A stretch of DNA of 5,278 nucleotides from Candidatus Tariuqbacter arcticus (lineage in GTDB: Bacteria; Electryoneota; Tariuqbacteria; Tariuqbacterales; Tariuqbacteraceae). Positions within the stretch are counted from its first letter, which is position 1. Every line of letters begins with the position of its first letter. A model generated the notes under the pieces. It was given only the letters and a program-made list of their open reading frames with translations. It had not been told where the DNA came from and did not search any database. Positions 1 to 5,274 of this stretch are shown here, piece after piece. The stretch spans positions 1 through 5,278 of the forward strand of contig JABMRZ010000468.1 in the NCBI GenBank assembly GCA_013202315.1, given 5' to 3'. Position numbers and translations under genes: made by a program.

Positions 1-2
1 GT

Positions 3-46
3 CGGTGGACTAAAGCCCACCGCCTATAGCCTACAGCCTATTTTCA
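3..46 (+). repeat. Hairpin plus heptamer repeat, copy 1 (3' of batE)
   Basis: A 6-bp perfect stem, CGGTGG at 3-8 and CCACCG at 17-22, encloses an 8-base loop. It is followed by the heptamers GCCTATA, GCCTACA and GCCTATT at 22-42 and then TTTCA. ACTAAAGCCCAC at 9-20 and the heptamers are shared with 3718-3762 in the same orientation. It lies 29 bases after the batE stop. The stem could act at the transcript's 3' end, but the visible sequence shows no T-tract, so it is not called a terminator. Confidence 0.8.
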
Positions 47-75
47 GGGTAAATTTAATAGATACAAAGAGGGAA

Positions 76-831
76 TCAGATATCGGCGAAGGTTTCAATT
101 TTCACCCAGCCCCGCTTGCCATCGGGCAGAGCTATTTCCGCCCAAGGCGGCAACTCCTGTAATATTCTAACCTTGACCCCTTCGTGGAGGGAAAACAATC
201 CCTGCGCTCCCTGGTCCGGCGCGGATACGATTTCAACTTTGTCGGCGACTATTATCGCCTCTCGTACATTCGCTTCCCGCCACAATCTAACCCCGAATAC
301 AACCGCGAAAAGCAGGAAGCAGATTAGAACCGGAACGATCAAATAGAAAGCCGACCGCTTTAAAACCCCTTTCGACTGAAAATAATAACCAGCCGCCAGC
401 CCCAATGTAATTAGATATAATATCAGAGTGATTATCGCCAGGCTTCTTAGAGTAAAATAGTCTCGCACGCCCTCGAAAAACTTCCACACCGCCAGGCGCG
501 GAGTATCAATTCTGTCAGCCACTCTCATCTGCGCCATTTTAAGGTTGTCGGCTAAATCGTCATCGCGGGGCAGGAATTTCTTCGCTTTTTCAAAATGTAG
601 AATCGCTGATCCGAGTTCTCCGTTTTTATAATAGGCGTTTCCCAGATTGTAATGCAATTTGCCGCTATCATATCCAGCCTGGATGATTTCCGAATAGAGG
701 GTGATAGCTTCAGGGAAGTTTCCATCGCGATAGAGGTTATTCGCCCGGATAAATTCTTTTTCAAGGACATCTTCAGCCATTGCATCCAGGGCAGATATAA
801 GCAGCAGCAGTATGACAGCTATCCTCGCCAT
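76..831 (-). CDS. batE: BatE: TPR and SH3-like domain membrane protein
   Basis: Predicted envelope protein of 251 aa, last gene of the Bat cluster. Residues 1-19 look like a signal peptide (hydrophobic core ILLLLISAL, then AMA before the likely cleavage). Residues about 23-100 hold TPR repeats, with the typical YNLGNAYYKNGELGSAILHF stretch near 61-80. Two hydrophobic segments follow at about 131-150 and 161-183. A C-terminal SH3-like domain occupies about 192-248 (VEIVSAPDQGAQGLFSLHEG, ending in GKRGWVK). This TPR, two-helix, SH3 order is that of BatE proteins. The ATG at 829-831 is supported by GGAG at 837-840 with a 5-nt spacer. The gene starts inside the end of batD (13-nt overlap), which implies co-transcription and probably translational coupling. 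The TPR region resembles that of BatC in the same cluster (LGNAYYK versus LGNAHYK). The family's biochemical role is not established; the assignment rests on architecture and context. Confidence 0.9.
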   Translation of the reverse strand: MARIAVILLLLISALDAMAEDVLEKEFIRANNLYRDGNFPEAITLYSEIIQAGYDSGKLHYNLGNAYYKNGELGSAILHFEKAKKFLPRDDDLADNLKMAQMRVADRIDTPRLAVWKFFEGVRDYFTLRSLAIITLILYLITLGLAAGYYFQSKGVLKRSAFYLIVPVLICFLLFAVVFGVRLWREANVREAIIVADKVEIVSAPDQGAQGLFSLHEGVKVRILQELPPWAEIALPDGKRGWVKIETFADI

Positions 832-2651
832 TCTCTCTCCATTTCAGTCAGGATATTTTTCGCTCTTTTAACGAGCTTCGCTCTTTCTGAAGCGCCCGGT
901 GAGACCGGGGAAAACCTGCCCATATCGCACTCATCGAGTATTTTGAGAAGTTCTTCAATTGTATTGTCAGACAGTCCTGATTGCACAAGTCTATCCTTTA
1001 TTTCGTCTAACACAAATCCCGCCGAAGAAGTCTCGGTCTTATCTGCAATATAGCCTCTCAATCCTTCTCCCGCTCCTCGGAAAAAGGCTTCAGCGCGGGT
1101 GGAAGTTTCAATTTTACCGGCTTTTTCGATAAGTTTATTAGCGGTTCGATAAGCGTTCTTGGCGCGGACTTTATATGGATTCAACCGTAAATAATGTGAC
1201 CGAAGGACCCCTCCGGTTATGAACAATAACAGGGGCACGGCGAAAGTCAGATAATAGCCGGGGGTTCTATAGACTTCATTTCCGATTGGCTTCAGATTAG
1301 TTTCGCTCTTAATAAAGTGAATATCTTGACCGTATAAAGTCACTTCGCCCGGCGACACGGACACTCCGCCGGGCATAATCATTTCTTTCCCGCGAGCCAC
1401 TATGACGGAGAATTCTCGGCTATTCAGAGTCTGATATTTCTTGTTACGGGGATTATAGAAGCTGAACCTCACCGGTTCAATCACTTGAGCGCCGGGGAAC
1501 CTGGGCACCAAGATATACTTAAAAGTCTTGGAGCCGCTGACTACTCCGGTTGATTTGTCGGTCTTGATACCGATTTCAGGGTCATACTTTTCAAAATCCG
1601 GGGGGAAATCGATATTAGGCGCCGGCACCATTCGGATATTGCCGCGTCCCCTGATTTTTACTGTCAGGGTTATCGGCTGATTAGTTTGGACTGAATCTTT
1701 ATCCAGCGACACTTCCATTTGGAATTGTCCCACCGCGCCTGAGAAATCATCGGGCTTTCCCGCGGAGGGGAATGGAAGAACCGATAGTTTCAGTGGTTCA
1801 GACTGGATGTAACGGGGCACAGTGATGATATTATCGAAGAAGGGGTCGTTGAAGAAGCGATTGAAAGGGTCGCTGTAGCGGGTTTTTCGGCGCTCCTGGA
1901 TCTGGCATTGGATTTCCAGCGGCTCAATGGTCATTTCGCCGGATTTTGTGGGGAAGAGGGCGATTTTACGAATGATAGCTGTTTGATATCGCTGTCCGTC
2001 GATTATCTCCGTTCCCACCACCGGCTGGCGGGGTAGTTCGAATTTTTCCACCCAAAAACCGGGGGTTTGGGGCAGTTTGGTGATTTCATAGGAACTGACG
2101 CTGGTTCGGAAATAGAGCCTATACTTAACCATAACCACATCGTTTTGCATCAGAGTAGTTTTATCGGTCTCGGCTCTGAGGAAGATGTTGCCTTGGACTT
2201 CTTTTATATCATCGCGTCCGCCTTTTCTATCGGATTTTTCGCCTTCCTGTCCACTCCCTCCCGCAGATACTACTCTGATGGTAATTGAGTTGGTTTGGTA
2301 TTGTTTCTTCTTAAATTTAACTTGTGCGGGGGGAATGGTGATTTCGCCGGTTCGTTTGGGTTGAAGGTGATAGCTAATCGTTTTGGAAGCGGACATTCTG
2401 CCGTTGATAAGCTGGATATTGGTTGACTCGATAGGACCATCTAAGATATAAAAATCGGTTAAATCGGGCAATTTTGGGGAAGGCATTGACCCCACTGGTC
2501 CAGACAGTTCTACTGTGTATCTGAAATACCCTTCTATGGGCACTTCATTCTTATCCACATAGGCGTTGAACTGGAAGTCCGCTGTGAAGCCTGAACCGGC
2601 GCAGGTTAGTAATATCAGCGCCGTGAGCCATAATTGCATAATTCTATTCAT
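819..2651 (-). CDS. batD: BatD family membrane protein
   Basis: Protein of 610 aa, a full-length BatD. Residues 1-24 form a signal peptide (QLWLTALILLTCAGSGFTA). A long periplasmic part built of beta-rich, immunoglobulin-like modules follows. Visible family signatures are FWVEKFELP near 199-207, FPTKSGEMTIEP near 233-244, and RGRGNIRMVPAPNIDFPPDF near 334-353. One membrane helix lies at about 466-483 (YYLTFAVPLLLFITGGVL). A cytoplasmic helical tail of about 127 residues follows and includes ECDMGRFSP near 574-582, a motif typical of BatD C-termini. The start at 2649-2651 has no clear Shine-Dalgarno sequence; a second Met four codons in (2637-2639) has none either, so the exact start is uncertain by four residues. 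It sits between batC and batE, as in other Bat clusters. BatD is thought to work with the VWA proteins BatA/BatB at the inner membrane; the 'aerotolerance' name comes from Bacteroides and its mechanism is unresolved. Confidence 0.95.
   Translation of the reverse strand: MNRIMQLWLTALILLTCAGSGFTADFQFNAYVDKNEVPIEGYFRYTVELSGPVGSMPSPKLPDLTDFYILDGPIESTNIQLINGRMSASKTISYHLQPKRTGEITIPPAQVKFKKKQYQTNSITIRVVSAGGSGQEGEKSDRKGGRDDIKEVQGNIFLRAETDKTTLMQNDVVMVKYRLYFRTSVSSYEITKLPQTPGFWVEKFELPRQPVVGTEIIDGQRYQTAIIRKIALFPTKSGEMTIEPLEIQCQIQERRKTRYSDPFNRFFNDPFFDNIITVPRYIQSEPLKLSVLPFPSAGKPDDFSGAVGQFQMEVSLDKDSVQTNQPITLTVKIRGRGNIRMVPAPNIDFPPDFEKYDPEIGIKTDKSTGVVSGSKTFKYILVPRFPGAQVIEPVRFSFYNPRNKKYQTLNSREFSVIVARGKEMIMPGGVSVSPGEVTLYGQDIHFIKSETNLKPIGNEVYRTPGYYLTFAVPLLLFITGGVLRSHYLRLNPYKVRAKNAYRTANKLIEKAGKIETSTRAEAFFRGAGEGLRGYIADKTETSSAGFVLDEIKDRLVQSGLSDNTIEELLKILDECDMGRFSPVSPGASERAKLVKRAKNILTEMEREWRG
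837..840 (-). promoter_or_regulatory. Ribosome binding site of batE
   Basis: On the minus strand GGAGAGAGA precedes the batE ATG, with GGAG five bases upstream of the start. It lies within the last codons of batD, which fits translation of batE being coupled to that of batD. It is one of only two clear Shine-Dalgarno sites in the window. Confidence 0.7.
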
Positions 2652-2687
2652 ATACGCTAATTTGCCCGTTAAGTTATTAATTTAACC

Positions 2688-2731
2688 GTTTGATATTGGG
2701 CTCTGGATTCCCGCTTTCGCGGGAATGACAG
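2688..2731 (+). repeat. REP-like hairpin repeat, copy 1 (upstream of batD)
   Basis: ATTCCCGC at 2707-2714 and GCGGGAAT at 2719-2726 form a perfect 8-bp stem with a TTTC loop, followed by GACAG. The left flank GTTTGATATTGGGCTCTGG matches that of the copy at 3640-3689 with a few differences. Both copies have the same orientation. There is no T-tract on the minus strand after the stem, so a terminator is not supported. Confidence 0.85.
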
Positions 2732-2791
2732 CTTAAAGTGGTTAACTTTGAATAGCTGAGTTTGAAGCTATATTATTAATATATAGGTATT

Positions 2792-2819
2792 TGCTGTCGA
2801 CTGCGGAGAGTCGACAGCA
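2792..2819. repeat. Perfect 11-bp palindromic hairpin in batC-batD spacer
   Basis: TGCTGTCGACT at 2792-2802 and AGTCGACAGCA at 2809-2819 are exact reverse complements separated by GCGGAG. The stem is strong in either strand's transcript. On the minus strand the following bases are AATACCTATATA, not a T-tract, so this is not a typical intrinsic terminator. It is flanked by a 9-bp direct repeat, AGCTATATT, at 2766-2774 and 2819-2827. Confidence 0.85.
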
Positions 2820-2845
2820 GCTATATTCAGGATTTCCTTTCCATG

Positions 2846-2877
2846 GTTTTCCGTTTTACTGTTTTACCAGTTTACCA
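2846..2877 (+). repeat. Degenerate tandem repeat at the 3' end of batC
   Basis: Four imperfect units, GTTTTCC, GTTTTACT, GTTTTACCA and GTTTACCA, run from 2846 to 2877. The last unit overlaps the final Trp codon and stop codon of batC. The unit length is 7-9 bases, like the other arrays in the window, but the sequence is unrelated to them. Confidence 0.65.
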
Positions 2878-3603
2878 ATTTTTTTCCTTCGACTTCCGAC
2901 CCGCCATCCGCTGTTTAATGACTTTTTCCTGCACCGCTTTTTCATCGTTCATCAACGCATTGAGTATCTTCAAAGCATCCTCTTCGGACATCTGTTCTTC
3001 TATTTGATTTTCCTGGGATTGAGCGTTTTGTTCTTCTTGTTGTTCGGATTCTTCCGGCTCACTCCGTTCTTCCTGTTGCTGTTGATTTTCTTGGTCTTGC
3101 TGCTGCTGTTTTTGTTGTTGACGCTGTTCATCCTGGGAATCATCTTGGTTCTGCTCTTGCTGCTGTTGTTGCTGCTGCTGTATTTGACGCAATGCGTATT
3201 CCAGATTCTGCTTCACTTCCATATCGTGCGGGTTCAATTTCAGCGAATTGATGTAGGCGGATACTGCGTTTCCCATATCTCCGGCTTTCAATAGTGTATT
3301 TCCGGCATTATATAAAGCCTTCGATTTCAGATTATCATCGGCGCCGCTCAGGGATTCCAGATAGACCTGACCCGCTCGTTCCAGATTTCCCGCTTTATAA
3401 TGGGCGTTCCCCAGGTTGAATTCGATTTCGGGCAGTTCGCCTTTATTCATCGCTTCTATATATTTGACGAGCGCTTGGTTGAAATTTTCCTGTTGGTATA
3501 GTTTATTTCCGTCTTTCACCAGTTTGCGCCGGGTGGCTCCATCAGCGGAAACGGCGAAGACCATAACCGCCAGCGTAAAAGTAAATATCCTTTTAAGATT
3601 CAT
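2872..3603 (-). CDS. batC: BatC: TPR protein with Gln-rich linker
   Basis: Protein of 243 aa from the ATG at 3601-3603. An in-frame TTG at 3619-3621 would add six residues, but the ATG is preferred: it gives a classic signal peptide (MNLKRIFTFTLAVMVFAVSA) and has a weak GAG seven bases upstream. Three TPR units span about 31-55, 59-89 and 94-129 (FNLGNAHYKAGNLERA; LYNAGNTLLKAGDMGNAV; then LKLNPHDMEVKQNLEYAL). Residues about 141-200 are an extremely polar linker rich in Gln and Glu, including a run of eight Gln. The tail (MSEEDALKILNALMNDEKAV near 205-224) and the final KNW resemble the C-termini of BatC proteins, which often end in KDW, so the 3' end looks native. BatC is expected to be an exported or periplasmic scaffold for the Bat complex. 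It is separated from batB and batD by repeat-filled spacers, unlike the tight batD-batE junction. Confidence 0.92.
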   Translation of the reverse strand: MNLKRIFTFTLAVMVFAVSADGATRRKLVKDGNKLYQQENFNQALVKYIEAMNKGELPEIEFNLGNAHYKAGNLERAGQVYLESLSGADDNLKSKALYNAGNTLLKAGDMGNAVSAYINSLKLNPHDMEVKQNLEYALRQIQQQQQQQQEQNQDDSQDEQRQQQKQQQQDQENQQQQEERSEPEESEQQEEQNAQSQENQIEEQMSEEDALKILNALMNDEKAVQEKVIKQRMAGRKSKEKNW

Positions 3604-3639
3604 TATAATACTCGAATTCAATGGTTTATTTATCCGGCT

Positions 3640-3689
3640 GTTTAATATATGGGTTATGGATTCCCGCTAAACGCATGCGGGAATGACAG
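3640..3689 (+). repeat. REP-like hairpin repeat, copy 2 (upstream of batC)
   Basis: ATTCCCGC at 3660-3667 and GCGGGAAT at 3677-3684 form a perfect 8-bp stem around a 9-base loop, followed by GACAG. The preceding GTTTAATATATGGGTTATGG resembles the sequence before the other copy, so the repeat is about 45-50 bp long. ATTCCCGC/GCGGGAAT hairpins ending in GACAG are a common intergenic repeat in many bacterial genomes. It begins 37 nt upstream of the batC ATG. Confidence 0.85.
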
Positions 3690-3717
3690 GGGGAGCTGGG
3701 AATCCGCCGGTTAGTGA

Positions 3718-3762
3718 ACTAAAGCCCACAGCCTATAGCCTATAGCCTACAGCCTATTTTCA
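3718..3762 (+). repeat. Heptamer repeat, copy 2 (batB-batC spacer)
   Basis: ACTAAAGCCCAC at 3718-3729 runs into four heptamers at 3731-3758: GCCTATA, GCCTATA, GCCTACA and GCCTATT, then TTTCA. It is a direct repeat of the element at 9-46 but carries one more heptamer and lacks a good left hairpin arm. The difference in copy number suggests slippage-type variation. Confidence 0.85.
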
Positions 3763-3774
3763 CACTTTCACACT
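3757..3774 (+). repeat. Third octamer array, downstream of batB
   Basis: TTTTCACACTTTCACACT is the same octamer family as the arms around the four-helix gene, with two units here. It begins eight bases after the batB stop codon. It has the orientation of the right arm (5247-5274), so batB is itself bracketed by oppositely oriented octamer arrays. It directly abuts the heptamer array on its left. Confidence 0.85.
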
Positions 3775-3782
3775 ATTATCAT

Positions 3783-4793
3783 TTAATCCAATTTGAAGAA
3801 TTTCGACCACGGCCCCCGCTTTTCGCCGATGAACATTTCCAGCATCAGTAAAAATAAAGCTACACCCGCAAAATATTGGAAACGGTGTTCATATTCGGTA
3901 TATTGTTTGGCGGACAGCTCGGTCTTTTCCAGCCCGAAAATTTTCCGGTAGATTTTATCCAGTTCATCTTCGCCGGTAGTTCCCCGGTAGTAACCGCCGC
4001 CGGTTTCCAGGGCGATTTCAGTCAACAATGTTTCATTCAGTTTGGAGAACACCACCGCCCCGCTCTTATCCTGCAAATAACCTTTCCTGCCGGGGACGGG
4101 CGCACCGCCGGGCGTTCCCATACCGACGGTATAGATGATTACTCCTTTATCCTTCGCTTTTTGCACCGTTTTTTCCACTTCGCGCTCGTGGTCTTCGCCG
4201 TCAGTGATTAATACCAACACCTTTTGGCTGGCGTTTTCAATCTTAAAAGCGTTGACCGCGACTTCGATGGCTTCGGCAATCGCCGTCCCCTGCACCGGGA
4301 TAAGTGAAGTGTCCAGCACATCGGCGAACATCTTCGCCGCTCCATAGTCCAGCGTCAGCGGGCATTGGGCGTAAGCCGCCCCTCCAAAGGCGATTATTCC
4401 GATGCGATCGCCTTTCAGTTTATCGATGAAGCTCCTGACTTCGTGCTTGGCTTTGGATAAGCGGTTGGGTTTTATATCTTCCGCCATCATTGAAGCCGAC
4501 ACATCGACCGCGGCTATGATGTCCACCCCTTCCCGCTTTACTTCTTCCATTCGGGTTCCGATTTGAGGGTCTATCGCCGCGGCGATTAGGAAGAATAACG
4601 CCGCCACCAAGAGCAACCCTTTAAGCGCGATTTTGCCGCCGGAAATATCACGCGCTATTTTATTCAGCATTGGGTGTTCGGCGAAATTTTCCCGTTCAGC
4701 CCGGCGTTTCTTAGCCGCGTAGATTACCAGCGCCAGGGCGATTAAGACCAGCCATAGCAGCCAGAGCAATTGGGAATTTGCGAATCTAATCAT
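3783..4793 (-). CDS. batB: BatB: VWA-domain membrane protein
   Basis: Protein of 336 aa from the ATG at 4791-4793. A TTG start five codons upstream (4806-4808) is possible but would fall in the flanking repeat, and MIRFANSQLLWLLWL is the usual kind of BatA/BatB N-terminus. Membrane helices lie at about 8-26, 57-74 and 305-322. Between the last two is a von Willebrand factor A domain with an intact metal-binding MIDAS site: DVSAS at 97-101, Thr170 in VQGTAIAEA, and Asp198 in LITDGEDHE. EDIKPNRL, GDRIGIIAFGG and QCPLTLDYGAAK are typical of BatB rather than BatA, and the length fits. The protein should be anchored in the inner membrane with its VWA domain binding a divalent metal and protein partners. 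There is no recognisable Shine-Dalgarno sequence upstream, because a pyrimidine-rich repeat arm ends 14 nt before the ATG. The BatA partner is not in the window. Confidence 0.95.
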   Translation of the reverse strand: MIRFANSQLLWLLWLVLIALALVIYAAKKRRAERENFAEHPMLNKIARDISGGKIALKGLLLVAALFFLIAAAIDPQIGTRMEEVKREGVDIIAAVDVSASMMAEDIKPNRLSKAKHEVRSFIDKLKGDRIGIIAFGGAAYAQCPLTLDYGAAKMFADVLDTSLIPVQGTAIAEAIEVAVNAFKIENASQKVLVLITDGEDHEREVEKTVQKAKDKGVIIYTVGMGTPGGAPVPGRKGYLQDKSGAVVFSKLNETLLTEIALETGGGYYRGTTGEDELDKIYRKIFGLEKTELSAKQYTEYEHRFQYFAGVALFLLMLEMFIGEKRGPWSKFFKLD

Positions 4794-4807
4794 TTTTTCA
4801 TAGTGCA

Positions 4808-4835
4808 AAAGTGTGAAAGTATGAAAGTGTGAAAG
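4808..4835 (-). repeat. Left arm of inverted repeat; octamer array
   Basis: On the plus strand this arm reads as AAA followed by octamers GTGTGAAA, GTATGAAA, GTGTGAAA and a final G. It is the exact reverse complement of 5247-5274. It ends 14 nt upstream of the batB ATG and so forms most of the batB 5' leader. Confidence 0.9.
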
Positions 4836-4842
4836 AATATTG

Positions 4843-5223
4843 CTATTTAGATTTTTTCTGTTTTCTTAAATGGCTTATTAGGCTTGAAATCATCGAAGAT
4901 ATTTCGATACATTCACCGATCAGTCTTTCTACTTCAAGTTTTGCTATATACCCAAGGGCTTGAGCGATATACAACTGAGTTCGTAGTTCACCGCAGGAAC
5001 CTTTAGCGATTAGAAGAAAGCGTTTGAATTCGGCGGATGATTCCCGTTCAAATCCTTCGGCTATGTTTGAAGGAATAGATACAGCCGCCCGGCGGATTTG
5101 ATCCCTTAAACCCCAATCCTTATCGAACGGTCCTTGCCCGGTAAGTTTGTAGATTTCCACTGCCAATCGGCAACTCCGCTTCCAGATTTCGATATCTTCA
5201 ATTTTTTTAAACAGTTTCTCCAT
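4843..5223 (-). CDS. Four-helix-bundle protein, S23 / 23S rRNA intervening-sequence (IVP) family
   Basis: Protein of 126 aa. The ATG at 5221-5223 is chosen over a GTG at 5251-5253 because AGGAGT lies nine bases upstream of the ATG and the resulting N-terminus (MEKLFKKIEDIEIWKRSCRL) is standard for the family. Family landmarks are all present: IEIWKRSCRLAVEIYKLT at 11-28, WGLRDQIRRAAVSIPSNIAE at 37-56, GFERESSAEFKRFLLIAKGS at 57-76, then GELRTQLYIAQALGYI at 78-93. The protein is intact and of normal length, with a lysine-rich end. Relatives are encoded inside 23S rRNA intervening sequences (Leptospira and others), and the Avd protein of diversity-generating retroelements shares the fold. They tend to be basic and may bind nucleic acid, but no catalytic activity is established. 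Here the ORF is enclosed by a perfect 28-bp inverted repeat and lies just upstream of batB in the same direction. No 23S rRNA or reverse transcriptase is visible, so its role here is unknown. Confidence 0.94.
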   Translation of the reverse strand: MEKLFKKIEDIEIWKRSCRLAVEIYKLTGQGPFDKDWGLRDQIRRAAVSIPSNIAEGFERESSAEFKRFLLIAKGSCGELRTQLYIAQALGYIAKLEVERLIGECIEISSMISSLISHLRKQKKSK

Positions 5224-5232
5224 TTTATCGTT

Positions 5233-5238
5233 ACTCCT
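5233..5238 (-). promoter_or_regulatory. Ribosome binding site of the four-helix-bundle gene
   Basis: AGGAGT on the minus strand, nine bases before the ATG at 5221-5223, is the strongest Shine-Dalgarno sequence in the window. It lies inside the inverted-repeat unit, so the unit carries its own translation signal. It decides the start in favour of the ATG over the upstream GTG. Confidence 0.8.
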
Positions 5239-5246
5239 TTTTTTTA

Positions 5247-5274
5247 CTTTCACACTTTCATACTTTCACACTTT
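5247..5274 (+). repeat. Right arm of inverted repeat; octamer array
   Basis: On the plus strand the arm consists of CTTTCACA-type octamers, with the central unit carrying T in place of C (CTTTCATA). All 28 bases match the reverse complement of 4808-4835. It lies just upstream of the four-helix gene's ribosome binding site. Only four bases of the window remain beyond it, so the outer flank cannot be examined. Confidence 0.9.

Larger units (their letters stand above)
4808..5274 (-). mobile_element. Putative IVS-like unit: S23-family ORF between 28-bp inverted repeats
   Basis: A 467-bp unit bounded by perfect 28-bp inverted repeats at 4808-4835 and 5247-5274, with 411 bp between them. The interior holds little besides the ribosome binding site and the four-helix ORF; the stop codon is seven bases from the inner edge of the left arm. 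In a minus-strand transcript the two arms could pair into a 28-bp stem with the ORF in the loop. That is the layout of 23S rRNA intervening sequences, whose stems are cut by RNase III. No transposase and no target duplication is visible, though the right flank is cut by the window end. Mobility is inferred only from family and architecture. The alternative is two independent copies of an octamer tandem repeat in opposite orientation. Confidence 0.5.

Noticed and set aside
652..1053. Plus-strand ORF of 133 codons across the batD-batE junction
   Set aside because: It is antisense to two well-recognised genes and its translation shows no family motif.
2768..2786. AT-rich palindrome CTATAT...ATATAG as a promoter for batD
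   Set aside because: No -35-like element at proper spacing could be recognised, and AT-rich spacer sequence gives such matches by chance.
2704..2819. Intrinsic terminators after batC
   Set aside because: Both hairpins are strong, but neither is followed by a T-rich tract in the direction of transcription.
2791..3294. Plus-strand ORF of 167 codons rich in Leu and Phe that looks like a membrane protein
   Set aside because: It is the antisense of the batC Gln-rich linker: CAG/CAA codons read backwards give Leu codons. It has no ribosome binding site and batC is clearly the real gene.
3718..3774. Possible CRISPR-like array
   Set aside because: The units are 7-8 bases, directly adjacent and without spacers; this is simple tandem repetition.
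4843..5223. Avd accessory protein of a diversity-generating retroelement
   Set aside because: The fold family is shared, but no reverse transcriptase, template repeat or variable repeat is visible, and the motifs fit the general S23/IVP family.
4843..5253. GTG start at 5251-5253 for the four-helix gene
   Set aside because: It lies inside the repeat arm, and the strong AGGAGT at 5233-5238 points to the ATG at 5221-5223.
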